Shown here piece after piece: positions 1-6,723 of a stretch of DNA of 8,316 nt (the stretch's first letter is position 1; each line of letters begins with the position of its first letter). Location: assembly GCA_020201305.1 (NCBI GenBank), contig JAIVHC010000189.1, forward strand, positions 1 to 8,316. Direction: 5' to 3'. The translations under genes were made by a program, and so were the position numbers. The notes under the pieces were generated by a model that saw nothing but the letters and a program-made list of their open reading frames with translations, did no database searches and was not told the DNA's origin. Source of the stretch: Geobacteraceae bacterium. GTDB lineage: Bacteria > Desulfobacterota > Desulfuromonadia > Desulfuromonadales > Desulfuromonadaceae.

Positions 1-633
1 ACCTCCTACGTAGAGAACCGGTTTGCGTGCCTCCAACATCATCTCCACCGCTTTGTCTAACTGGCGTAGATTCGGAGTTATGGTGGGCTTATACCCGCGC
101 AGCTCGACTTTATCCGGATAGCTGAATTCAGTACTCGCAACCTGGATATCCTTGGGCAAATCTATCAGGACTGGTCCCGGGCGCCCGGTGCTCGCAATAT
201 AAAAGGCCTGCTTCACTATGCGCGCCAGATCTTTGATGTCACGCACCAGATAATTGTGCTTGGTTATGGGGCGGGTAATCCCCACCATATCCGCCTCCTG
301 GAATGCATCATTGCCGATCAGAGGAGTGGGAACCTGGCCGGTGATTACTACCATGGGGATCGAATCCATGTATGCGGTAGCGATCCCGGTTACGGTGTTG
401 GTAGCACCGGGGCCACTGGTTGCAATAGCAACCCCGACCTTCCCCGTAGAACGAGCAAACGCATCAGCAGCGTGGACTGCTGCCTGTTCGTGGCGGTTAA
501 GGATATGGTGGATAGGCGAATCCATCAAATCATCGTAGAGATTGATAACGGTACCCCCCGGGTAACCGAAAATAGTTTCAACTCCTTCGAGTCGCAAGCA
601 TTCAAGCAATATCTGGGACCCTGTCTTCTTCAC
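1..633 (-). CDS. ilvB: acetolactate synthase large subunit, N-terminal 211 residues (cut by window edge)
   Basis: Acetolactate synthase (acetohydroxyacid synthase) is a ThDP-dependent enzyme that condenses two pyruvates, or pyruvate with 2-ketobutyrate, in the first common step of valine, leucine and isoleucine synthesis. I translated it from a GTG at 631-633; the frame stays open to base 1. Visible landmarks are the FGYPGG motif (residues 22-27), the ThDP-activating glutamate in NRHEQAA (Glu49), ATSGPGATN and ITGQVP, and GRPGPVLIDLPKD. Together these cover the whole PYR domain and the first few residues of the central domain. The full family protein is about 550-600 residues, so roughly the C-terminal 60% lies beyond the window. 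The GTG start is supported by a strong GGGAGGTG ribosome site 7 nt upstream and by family alignment. It lies 242 nt downstream of ilvD, separated by a palindromic element. Other ThDP enzymes are possible in principle, but the ilvD neighbour and motif set favour IlvB. Confidence 0.95.
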   Translation of the reverse strand, partial: MKKTGSQILLECLRLEGVETIFGYPGGTVINLYDDLMDSPIHHILNRHEQAAVHAADAFARSTGKVGVAIATSGPGATNTVTGIATAYMDSIPMVVITGQVPTPLIGNDAFQEADMVGITRPITKHNYLVRDIKDLARIVKQAFYIASTGRPGPVLIDLPKDIQVASTEFSYPDKVELRGYKPTITPNLRQLDKAVEMMLEARKPVLYVGG

Positions 634-711
634 TGCTTCACCTCCCGTAACTATCTGATATGTAGATAAATAAATTAAATCGCTTGTAACTATTCACCAC
701 CACTATTGGTA

Positions 712-816
712 GGGGCTTGTGGTACCCATGGAAAGGGCGTCTGTCGCCATGGACGGCGACAGTCGAACGGCCATGGACGGCGCAAAGTGTCCCTTGGAAT
801 GGGTGCCATAAGCCCC
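712..816. repeat. compound palindromic intergenic element between ilvD and ilvB
   Basis: An 18-bp arm at 712-729 (ggggcttgtggtacccat) is matched by the inverted arm 799-816 at 16 of 18 positions. After a 2-base mismatch the stem partly continues (732-733 with 795-796, 735-737 with 791-793). Enclosed is a perfect 8-bp hairpin (ctgtcgcc/ggcgacag, 741-748 and 755-762, loop atggac). The core gccatggacggcg occurs twice, at 746-758 and 770-782, and further ccatgg-like sites lie in the arms. A shorter outer inverted pair ttgtaac/gttacaa (684-690, 826-832) brackets everything. No T-tract follows the stem on either strand, so it is not a typical intrinsic terminator. It resembles REP/BIME-like or MITE-like repeats. 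A cis-acting leader structure for ilvB is the alternative. No direct target duplication is obvious at its ends. Confidence 0.75.
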
Positions 817-875
817 GACTGAAAAGTTACAATCGCTCAAGCCATGGTCGTACAATGGTGCCTGTATAGATAATA

Positions 876-2768
876 TTAGCGATCACAGAGTTGGGTAACG
901 TCACGTACCGCCCCCTGTGCTGCACTTGTTGTTGTTGCAGCGTAGGCCTGCAGCGCCCTGCTCACTTCACGCTTCCGCTCCAATGGACGCCATGCACCCG
1001 CACCGCGTTGCTGCATGCGTGCGCGGCGCTGCTCCAGTTCCTGTGCCTCTATGCGGATATTGATACTTCTACCCGGGATATCGATATCCACCATATCCCC
1101 TGCTTCAAGCAGCGCTATGGCACCCTGCTCCGCCGCCTCCGGGGAAACGTGGCCGATTGACAGACCGGAAGTGCCCCCGGAGAAGCGCCCATCTGTAACC
1201 AGGGCACACGTCTTGCCCATCCCTTTGGATTTCAGATAACTGGTGGGATAGAGCATCTCCTGCATTCCGGGCCCCCCTTTCGGGCCTTCATAACGTATTA
1301 TGACGATATCCCCTTCCAGTACCTCACCAGCTAAAATGGCGTCAATCGACTCTTCCTGACTCTCATAGATCTTCACCGATCCCGAAAAGGTAAGGATAGA
1401 TTCATCCACCCCTGCAGTTTTAACAATACAGCCATCAGGGGCAAGATTCCCGTATAGCACCGCGAGACCACCATCCTTACTATAGGCATGTTCAAGAGCA
1501 CGAATACATCCGTTCTCACGATCCAGATCCGCCTGAGGCCAGCGCTCATCCTGGCTGAAGGGAACCAGATTGCGTCTTCTCCCTGGTGCGGCAAGATACA
1601 TCTGTTTTACTTCAACGGCTTCGGTTCGACGCAGATCCCAGGCGTCGATCGCATCTCCCATGCTATCGGCGTGAATAACCGGGACATCGCGTTTAATCAG
1701 ACCCGCACGATCAAGTTCTCCCAGGATAGCAAAAATCCCCCCTGCTCGGTGTACGTCCTCTATATGGTAGTGTTGCACCGCAGGAGCTACTTTACACAGA
1801 TTGGGAGTCTGGCGCGAAAGGGCATTGATATTCTCCATGCTGAAATCCACTTCAGCCTCACGTGCAACCGCAAGGAGATGCAACACTGTATTGGTAGATC
1901 CACCCATGGCTATATCCAGGCGCATGGCGTTCTCAAATGCATCCAAGTTAGCAATAGAGCGTGGCAACACAGAGGCATCATCCTGTTCGTACCAGCGTTG
2001 CGCCAGAGCGACAATTTCTTTTCCGGCACGCAAAAACAGCTGCTTGCGCTCGGCGTGGGTTGCGAGCAAGGTACCATTGCCCGGATAACTCATCCCCAGA
2101 GCTTCAGTGAGACAATTCATGGAGTTGGCGGTAAACATGCCGGAACAAGAGCAATTCATGGAGTTGGCGGTAAACATGCCGGAACAAGAGCCACATGTGG
2201 GGCATGAGTGCTCTTCATACTGATCCACCTGCGCATCACTGACATTAGAATCCGCAGCTGCAACCATGGCATCAACCAGATCAAGGGCAGCATCCTTATC
2301 TCCAATGCGGCTATGCCCTGCTTCCATCGGCCCACCGGTGACGAAAATAGTGGGGATATTCAAGCGCATGGACGCCATCAGCATCCCCGGCGTGACTTTG
2401 TCGCAGTTGGAGATGCACACCATGGCATCGACACAGTGGGCATTGACCATATACTCCACGGTATCCGCAATCAGTTCACGTGAAGGGAGACTGTAAAGCA
2501 TGCCGCCATGTCCCATGGCAATACCGTCGCATATAGCCATGGTGTTAAATTCTTTGGCGATTCCACCGTGCGCTTCAATCTCGGAAGCCACAAGTTGCCC
2601 CAGGTCTTTGAGATGTACGTGCCCGGGGACAAACTGGGTAAAGGAGTTTACCACTGCCACCACCGGCTTACCAAAGTCGCCCTTTTTCACCCCGGTAGCC
2701 TGCCACAGAGCCCTCGCTCCTGCCATGTTTCTTCCTGATACGGATACTTCTGATCGATATTTACCCAT
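876..2768 (-). CDS. ilvD: dihydroxy-acid dehydratase with internal 13-residue duplication
   Basis: IlvD removes water from 2,3-dihydroxy-isovalerate and 2,3-dihydroxy-3-methylvalerate to give the 2-keto acids of valine and isoleucine synthesis, using an Fe-S cluster and Mg2+ in the cytoplasm. The protein aligns along its whole length with the E. coli-type enzyme from memory: KYRS start, NSFTQFVPGHVHL (41-53), CDGIAMGHGGM (80-90), ISNCDKVTPGM with Cys122 and the carbamylated-lysine position Lys124, CPTCGSC with Cys195, HAYSKDGGLAVLYGN, and ITDGRFSGGTSGLSIGH-like VTDGRFSGGTSG near the C-terminus. Position 49 is Gly rather than the third Cys of the [2Fe-2S] subclass, as in E. coli IlvD. It has 630 residues against about 616 for E. 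coli; the excess is the repeated SCSGMFTANSMNC (194-206 and 207-219). Start: ATG with AAGGTGAG 5 nt upstream. It lies upstream of ilvB in the direction of transcription. Confidence 0.97.
   Translation of the reverse strand: MGKYRSEVSVSGRNMAGARALWQATGVKKGDFGKPVVAVVNSFTQFVPGHVHLKDLGQLVASEIEAHGGIAKEFNTMAICDGIAMGHGGMLYSLPSRELIADTVEYMVNAHCVDAMVCISNCDKVTPGMLMASMRLNIPTIFVTGGPMEAGHSRIGDKDAALDLVDAMVAAADSNVSDAQVDQYEEHSCPTCGSCSGMFTANSMNCSCSGMFTANSMNCLTEALGMSYPGNGTLLATHAERKQLFLRAGKEIVALAQRWYEQDDASVLPRSIANLDAFENAMRLDIAMGGSTNTVLHLLAVAREAEVDFSMENINALSRQTPNLCKVAPAVQHYHIEDVHRAGGIFAILGELDRAGLIKRDVPVIHADSMGDAIDAWDLRRTEAVEVKQMYLAAPGRRRNLVPFSQDERWPQADLDRENGCIRALEHAYSKDGGLAVLYGNLAPDGCIVKTAGVDESILTFSGSVKIYESQEESIDAILAGEVLEGDIVIIRYEGPKGGPGMQEMLYPTSYLKSKGMGKTCALVTDGRFSGGTSGLSIGHVSPEAAEQGAIALLEAGDMVDIDIPGRSINIRIEAQELEQRRARMQQRGAGAWRPLERKREVSRALQAYAATTTSAAQGAVRDVTQLCDR
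2113..2191. repeat. exact 39-bp tandem duplication inside ilvD
   Basis: Bases 2113-2151 and 2152-2190 are identical at all 39 positions, and the match runs one base further to 2191. Because the period is a multiple of three, the ilvD frame is kept and 13 residues, SCSGMFTANSMNC, appear twice in a row. The first copy carries Cys195, the predicted Fe-S ligand of the TCGSC motif; the second offers an extra Cys208 in the same local context. Identity at the nucleotide level, including wobble positions, implies either a very recent slippage event or an assembly error. Confidence 0.98.
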
Positions 2769-2791
2769 GTGAACTCACCTTGATTTGTAAC

Positions 2792-2822
2792 TTTATATGC
2801 AATTTAACGAGTCAATATCCAA
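2792..2822 (-). promoter_or_regulatory. possible ilvD promoter
   Basis: The 122 bp between the upstream terminator and the ilvD start are AT-rich, and transcription from upstream is blocked by that terminator, so a promoter is expected here. The best match I see is TTGGAT (2817-2822) with TATAAA (2792-2797) at 19-bp spacing. A better -35, TTGACT (2810-2815), lies too close (12 bp) to pair with that -10. The assignment of boxes is weak. No T-box signature or leader peptide rich in branched-chain codons is evident. Confidence 0.25.
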
Positions 2823-2892
2823 AGACATAAAACCGCCCATGTTTGATACTGGAACAAAAACATTCCGTATAACGAAAAACCCGCCAGAGTAC

Positions 2893-2921
2893 AAAAAGGG
2901 TTTGGGAATACCCAAACCCTT
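2893..2921 (-). terminator. intrinsic terminator of the DUF465 gene
   Basis: On the minus strand an 11-bp perfect stem (AAGGGTTTGGG / CCCAAACCCTT, 2911-2921 and 2896-2906) with a 4-nt loop is followed by a run of T's (five T's at 2893-2897, two of them in the stem). It sits 33 nt after the stop of the small gene at 2955-3176. It should end that transcript and isolate it from ilvD. Confidence 0.85.
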
Positions 2922-2954
2922 CCTATATAACTGAGAAATCAGCGTTGGGATTTC

Positions 2955-3176
2955 TTACTCCCCTCTGGACTGAGCCAGAATCTGATTCATTTCATCCTTG
3001 CCTGTCAGTTTAAGTTTCTGGATCTTTTTGCGTTCCAATTCATCATCCGCCGAGAGATAGGCGCTGTCATCGAAGTTCTTCAGTTGCTTTTCATAGATGC
3101 GGTGTTGTTCGTAGAGCATCCGGAAATGAGGATCATCTGAAGCTAATTGAGTTATATCTTCCTGGCTAATATCCAT
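2955..3176 (-). CDS. DUF465 (YdcH-like) small protein
   Basis: A 73-residue charged protein of the DUF465/YdcH family, whose biochemical role is not known. The family pattern is visible as a DPHFRMLYEQHRIYEKQL segment (15-32) with the conserved His/Phe and leucine-heptad-like spacing, and a second helix LERKKIQKLKLTGKDEMNQIL (47-67) matching the typical xLKKxKLxLKDEIxxIL ending. The two helices are expected to form an antiparallel coiled-coil hairpin. There is no signal peptide or membrane segment. The ATG start has GGGAGGTG 7 nt upstream. It has its own candidate promoter and its own terminator, so it is probably monocistronic. A homologue in this position beside ilvD is, as I recall, common in Geobacter relatives. 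The family call is good; the function is unassigned. Confidence 0.9.
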   Translation of the reverse strand: MDISQEDITQLASDDPHFRMLYEQHRIYEKQLKNFDDSAYLSADDELERKKIQKLKLTGKDEMNQILAQSRGE

Positions 3177-3227
3177 CTAGACACCTCCCGGGTTAGAGTA
3201 CCTCAAACAAGCACTTTACTCTCTTAC

Positions 3228-3257
3228 AGATTACCCAAGGGGCACGCACATTGTCAA
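3228..3257 (-). promoter_or_regulatory. candidate sigma-70-type promoter for the DUF465 gene
   Basis: On the minus strand a perfect TTGACA (3252-3257) is followed after 18 bp by TAATCT (3228-3233), a poor -10 that matches TATAAT at three of six bases. It would start transcription about 45 nt before the ATG at 3176. A small hairpin-forming repeat (actac/gtagt, 3257-3261 and 3268-3272) overlaps the upstream edge of the -35. Confidence 0.45.
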
Positions 3258-3268
3258 CTACGTTGATG

Positions 3269-3278
3269 TAGTGCACTA
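3269..3278. promoter_or_regulatory. palindrome TAGTGCACTA, possible operator
   Basis: A perfect 10-bp palindrome lies about 12 bp upstream of the TTGACA box of the DUF465 gene, a usual place for an activator or operator site. A palindrome of this length can arise by chance, and no matching regulator is in the window. Confidence 0.2.
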
Positions 3279-3296
3279 ACATTGTTTTACAACTCA

Positions 3297-3478
3297 AACA
3301 ATGATGGCGTCGCGACAATATTGATGCTTTCGCAAAAAATCATAAGATGGCTAAGCAAAAATTTCGACCTACAAGGCCTGGTGGTTTTTCAGGGACGAAG
3401 GCTTACATCTGGTATGTCGAGGTCCTGAAAAAACGCCGTAACGCCGCAGGGCGGACTTTTTGCGACGCCATCAATGTT
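3297..3478. repeat. foldable intergenic repeat element with inverted ends
   Basis: This accounts for most of the 304-bp non-coding stretch between the DUF465 gene and tsaB. The ends are inverted: 3297-3313 and 3462-3478 match at 16 of 17 positions, including a perfect 12-bp tgatggcgtcgc/gcgacgccatca. The right end read inward on the minus strand, tgatggcgtcgcaaaaagtc, also matches an inner left copy at 3322-3341 (16 of 20), and a third, weaker relative starts at 3346 (gatggctaagcaaaaa). The middle holds a hairpin, tttttcagg (3385-3393) with cctgaaaaa (3424-3432). No open reading frame is credible inside. It begins 2 nt beyond the tsaB stop and may double as the operon's transcription end, since T-runs follow GC-rich segments on the minus strand. 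Probably a dispersed non-autonomous repeat. Confidence 0.75.
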
Positions 3479-3480
3479 GA

Positions 3481-4197
3481 TTAAGCGAGCCGTCCTCTGC
3501 GCTGCTGAAGTTCCGCATCTGAAGGGCGCACATACTGAGCTTGAATTTCATACACCTGCACAGGCGGGAATAGACCCGGCCACTGCAACAGCAGTTGAAC
3601 CGCATCCGCTGCCGAAGGTATCTGCGATGCGGAGCCGCTGAAATACAGATCTGCATTACATTCACGCTGAAACAATTCGTGATATATTTCTGCACCGTGC
3701 CCGATCAGGATCACTGGTTCTGATGCATGATGGGCGTTGATGTGCTCACAGATAGCCGCCGGTGGGAGAACAAACATCTGCTCCACCCTCGGGCCGTTGG
3801 CACCCCACTGCAAAAGTGCCCCATACAGTTCTTGTTTCCTTGCATCAAGCAGACAATACTGCACACACGGGGCCCTTCCATACATAAAACCCAGAACAAG
3901 GAGGGAGGAAATCTGATAAACAGGCAGTTCCAGGCTCTGCGCCAGCCCTTGAACCGTGGCAAGACCGACACGCAAACCGGTAAAAGAGCCGGGACCGTTC
4001 ACGACACAAAGCCCGGTAATATCTGCCAATGTGACCCCGCTTTCCTGCAACAGAAAATGCGCATGGCGCAACAGATAGTCTGAATGGGGGCGATGTTTGA
4101 CATCAAGACTCACCTCCCCGACTACTACGCTCTCACTCACCAGCGCAACACTGCCACGGGGGGTCGATGTATCAAAGCTTAACAACAGCTGGTTCAT
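3481..4197 (-). CDS. tsaB: tRNA t6A synthesis protein TsaB
   Basis: TsaB (YeaZ) is the non-catalytic ASKHA-fold partner of TsaD in the TsaBDE complex, which attaches threonylcarbamoyl to A37 of ANN-decoding tRNAs. Seen: N-terminal LLSFDTSTPRGSVAL strand-loop (4-18), KHRPHSDYLL (34-43) corresponding to the family HS..LL segment, and the signature NGPGSFTGLRVG (67-78). The 238 residues compare with about 231 in E. coli. An upstream in-frame ATG at 4254 would add 19 residues and overlap rseP by 29 nt. The ATG at 4195-4197 is preferred because the family starts just before the DTST motif and GAGGA lies about 5 nt upstream. It is the last gene of the uppS operon, 28 nt after rseP. The C-terminal half is divergent, as usual in this family. 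Confidence 0.93.
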   Translation of the reverse strand: MNQLLLSFDTSTPRGSVALVSESVVVGEVSLDVKHRPHSDYLLRHAHFLLQESGVTLADITGLCVVNGPGSFTGLRVGLATVQGLAQSLELPVYQISSLLVLGFMYGRAPCVQYCLLDARKQELYGALLQWGANGPRVEQMFVLPPAAICEHINAHHASEPVILIGHGAEIYHELFQRECNADLYFSGSASQIPSAADAVQLLLQWPGLFPPVQVYEIQAQYVRPSDAELQQRRGRLA

Positions 4198-4225
4198 TGA
4201 TTCCTCGAGACTAGGAAAAATGCTC

Positions 4226-5545
4226 TTACTGTAAAAACAGGCGTGCCAGATCATTATAGAATGCCAGCAACATCAACAGGAGCAACAGCCCCAACCCTAC
4301 CTGTTGTGCTACTTCGCGCGCGCGCAACGATAACGGACGGCGGAAGATAAGTTCGTATAAAAAGAATATTAGGTGCCCCCCATCGAGAACCGGAACCGGA
4401 AGCAGGTTAAGTATCCCCAATTGGATACTGATAAATGCGAGCACGGTCAGGATAGTACTCAAATCTGTCTGTGCCGCCTGCCCTGCAATCTGCATCACCA
4501 TGATAGGTCCACCAATATTGTCGGTAGCTACATCACCAGCAACCATTTTACGGATAAATGTCACCGTCAGGGAAACAAGTTCTTTGGTACGTTCATATCC
4601 GGCTTTAATTGAACCGCCAACGGAATAACTCTGCTGTACACTCTGCTGCTGCGGGGTTATCCCTACAAGCCATGCATCTCGCTGTGCATCGCGTTTGGGA
4701 CTGATCTCAATAGCATGCGTAGTGTCGTTACGTTCCACAATAAAGGTGGTCTTGTCTCCATCAAGATCCTGGATGGCGTTGTGCAGGTCATACCAGGAAT
4801 CAATGGATTCATTGCCGATACTCACAATGGTATCCCCCTGCTCCAAGCCGGATTTGGCGGCGGGCATATCCGGACTCAGAGAACCTATAATCGGAGGCTG
4901 AGGAGGAAGAATCCCCAGCGACTGCAACCCCTCAAGGCTGTTATTGTCCGCATCGATACGCAGGTAAACGGTTTCGCTGGAGCGTTGAACCTCAAACACA
5001 AGTTCATCTCCGGCAGCTGGTATGAGGGCCTTATTGGTTTCGTTCCAGGTGGGCAGGGTCTTGCCGTTAAGAGCCTGAATACAATCTCCCACCTCGAACC
5101 CGGCCCTGCCTGCATCTGAATCCTCCACTATATAGCCTACACAGGGAGTCTGCTCCAGATATGCCGGGACATTTACCCCGATAAAATAAGCCCACGGAAG
5201 GAGAAACAGCGGGAGAAGGAGATTCATCAGCGGCCCTGCTGCGACTATGGCCATACGCTGTCCTACCGGTTTATGCGCAAAGCTGCGCGCGCGCTCAGTG
5301 GCGCTGAGCTCCTGGTCTTCGCCTTCTCCACCACCTTCACCGAGCATCTGCACATACCCGCCCAAAGGGATAAGGCTGATCTGATACTCTGTTTCTCCCC
5401 AGGTGCGTCCGACAAGTTTGGGCCCGAACCCCAGGGAAAAACGCAGTACTTTTACCCCGGTAAATTTGGCAACGGCAAAATGTCCGAGTTCGTGCACAAA
5501 CACCAGCACACCCAGCATCAGGATGCCGGCAAATATGGTAGTCAT
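4226..5545 (-). CDS. rseP: RseP-type site-2 intramembrane zinc protease
   Basis: An inner-membrane metalloprotease (peptidase family M50B) that cuts transmembrane segments, classically the anti-sigma factor RseA after a first cut, and leftover signal peptides. Seen: the zinc motif HELGH (18-22) inside the first membrane segment, GFGPKL (39-44), IPLGGYVQMLGE (59-70), a second hydrophobic segment at about 98-124, two PDZ domains (about 135-205 and 217-285, each with a hydrophobic/Gly ligand loop such as AGFEVGD and SGLEQGD), IGGPIMVMQIAG (344-355), and the third zinc/catalytic motif LDGGH (387-391) before the last membrane segment. At 439 residues it is close to E. coli RseP (450). Its ATG shares one base with the dxr stop (TAATG), with CGGAG 6 nt upstream, so translation is probably coupled. 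No RseA or sigma-E gene is in the window, so substrates cannot be named. Confidence 0.96.
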   Translation of the reverse strand: MTTIFAGILMLGVLVFVHELGHFAVAKFTGVKVLRFSLGFGPKLVGRTWGETEYQISLIPLGGYVQMLGEGGGEGEDQELSATERARSFAHKPVGQRMAIVAAGPLMNLLLPLFLLPWAYFIGVNVPAYLEQTPCVGYIVEDSDAGRAGFEVGDCIQALNGKTLPTWNETNKALIPAAGDELVFEVQRSSETVYLRIDADNNSLEGLQSLGILPPQPPIIGSLSPDMPAAKSGLEQGDTIVSIGNESIDSWYDLHNAIQDLDGDKTTFIVERNDTTHAIEISPKRDAQRDAWLVGITPQQQSVQQSYSVGGSIKAGYERTKELVSLTVTFIRKMVAGDVATDNIGGPIMVMQIAGQAAQTDLSTILTVLAFISIQLGILNLLPVPVLDGGHLIFFLYELIFRRPLSLRAREVAQQVGLGLLLLLMLLAFYNDLARLFLQ

Positions 5546-6723
5546 TACATACTCCGCTTGAATTTTAATGTCTTGGAAAGTTTAAAAGCCTTGTTTCGCG
5601 CCACAGTATCCAGATAGATAATATCATCCACACTGGTTATGGATTGGGATGGTATCTGCTCAAGAACCCCCTGAATAAGGCGGGGGATATCCATAAATCC
5701 AATGTGTTCGCGCAAAAAAGCCTCTACAGCGATTTCGTTTGCTGCATTCATCACTACAGGAGCCCCTCCTCCGGCCTGTACGGCCTGATATGCTAGGCAA
5801 AGACACGGAAAGCGCTCATTGTCGGGAGGATAAAAAGTAAGTCCGGAAAGTTTGCATAGATCCAACGGCTCAAGTTTAAGGGGAAGGCGCTCAGGCCAGG
5901 CCAGTGCGTAAGCAATGGGAGCCATCATATCCGGAACCCCTAACTGCGCCAGTACTGCACCATCGATATACTCAACCATGGAATGGACAATACTCTGGGG
6001 ATGAATATGCACATCAATGTGTTCAACCGGCATGTCAAACAGCCATGCCGCTTCGATAACCTCAAGACCCTTGTTCATCATGGTTGCCGAGTCTATGCTT
6101 ATCTTGCGCCCCATATCCCAGTTAGGATGTGCAAGAGCCTGCTGAGGAGTAGCGTTACACAACTGCTGGCTATCCCAATGCCACAAAGCCCCCCCGGAAG
6201 CGGTAAGGATTATACGGCGCATATCTTCACTGCGTTGCCCTGCCATTGCCTGAAATACGGCGGAGTGTTCACTGTCGACCGGCAGCAGACGAACCCCGTT
6301 GTTCCTGACCGCACGCATCACCAGCTCTCCGGCAGCAACTAGCACCTCTTTGTTGGCCAAAGCGATGTCTTTGCCTGCTTCTATGGCAGCCATGGTAGGC
6401 ACTAGCCCCGCAGCCCCAACGATAGCCGACACAACCATCTGGGTGTCGGCGCAGATGGCGCAGGAGCGCGCGCCCTCAACTCCGCTTAGCACCTCTATAT
6501 CGAGGTCTGCAACCCGATTGCGCAGGATGCCGGCAGTCTCTGCGTTTTCCATTGCCACCATGCGCGGGCTGAATTCGCGTATCTGGCGCTCCAACACATC
6601 AATATTGTTACCCGCAACCAGGGCTTCAATGGTGTAACGTTCCGGATAGGCACGCACGATATCAAGGGTACTAACGCCAATGGAACCGGTAGACCCCAGA
6701 ACTGCAATACGTTTTACTTCCAT
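5545..6723 (-). CDS. dxr: 1-deoxy-D-xylulose-5-phosphate reductoisomerase
   Basis: Dxr converts DXP to 2-C-methyl-D-erythritol 4-phosphate with NADPH and a divalent metal, the committed step of the MEP isoprenoid pathway, in the cytoplasm. Seen: NADPH-binding GSTGSIG (10-16), ALANKEVLVAAG (121-132), metal ligands Asp150 and Glu152 in VDSEHSA, flexible-loop region SGGALW (176-181) with HPNWDMG (199-205), and DSATMMNKGLEVIEA (211-225) containing Asn217, Lys218 and the third ligand Glu221. The IHPQSIVHSMVEY motif (240-252) follows. Its 392 residues compare with 398 in E. coli; all catalytic residues are present. The ATG directly abuts the cdsA stop (TAAATG), with only a weak GGTG ribosome site 6 nt upstream, suggesting translation by ribosomes finishing cdsA. 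Its product pathway supplies the farnesyl and isopentenyl diphosphate used by UppS, encoded two genes upstream. Confidence 0.98.
   Translation of the reverse strand: MEVKRIAVLGSTGSIGVSTLDIVRAYPERYTIEALVAGNNIDVLERQIREFSPRMVAMENAETAGILRNRVADLDIEVLSGVEGARSCAICADTQMVVSAIVGAAGLVPTMAAIEAGKDIALANKEVLVAAGELVMRAVRNNGVRLLPVDSEHSAVFQAMAGQRSEDMRRIILTASGGALWHWDSQQLCNATPQQALAHPNWDMGRKISIDSATMMNKGLEVIEAAWLFDMPVEHIDVHIHPQSIVHSMVEYIDGAVLAQLGVPDMMAPIAYALAWPERLPLKLEPLDLCKLSGLTFYPPDNERFPCLCLAYQAVQAGGGAPVVMNAANEIAVEAFLREHIGFMDIPRLIQGVLEQIPSQSITSVDDIIYLDTVARNKAFKLSKTLKFKRSM

Noticed and set aside
254..669. Open frames on the plus strand over the ilvB region
   Set aside because: They are antisense to the clearly conserved ilvB coding sequence and show no recognisable protein features.
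844..862. Small inverted pair ccat/atgg after the ilvD stop as an ilvD terminator
   Set aside because: The stem is only four base pairs and no T-run follows it on the minus strand.
634..875. T-box or other known riboswitch upstream of ilvB
   Set aside because: I find no T-box consensus bulge sequence on the minus strand and no terminator with T-tract before the ilvB ribosome site; the ggtaccc on the plus strand is in the wrong orientation and context.
1488..2207. A 239-codon plus-strand open frame inside ilvD, also containing the 39-bp repeat
   Set aside because: It is a shadow of ilvD; its translation has no family resemblance and no ribosome site that I can see, and the duplicated residues simply follow from the DNA duplication.
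2794..2841. A 15-codon minus-strand frame (MGGFMSLDIDSLNCI) just before ilvD, considered as an attenuator leader peptide
   Set aside because: It has no ribosome site, only scattered Leu/Ile codons rather than a run, and no terminator/antiterminator pair between it and ilvD.
4198..4254. N-terminal extension of TsaB by 19 residues
   Set aside because: It would overlap rseP, has no family similarity, and the internal ATG has a better ribosome site and alignment.
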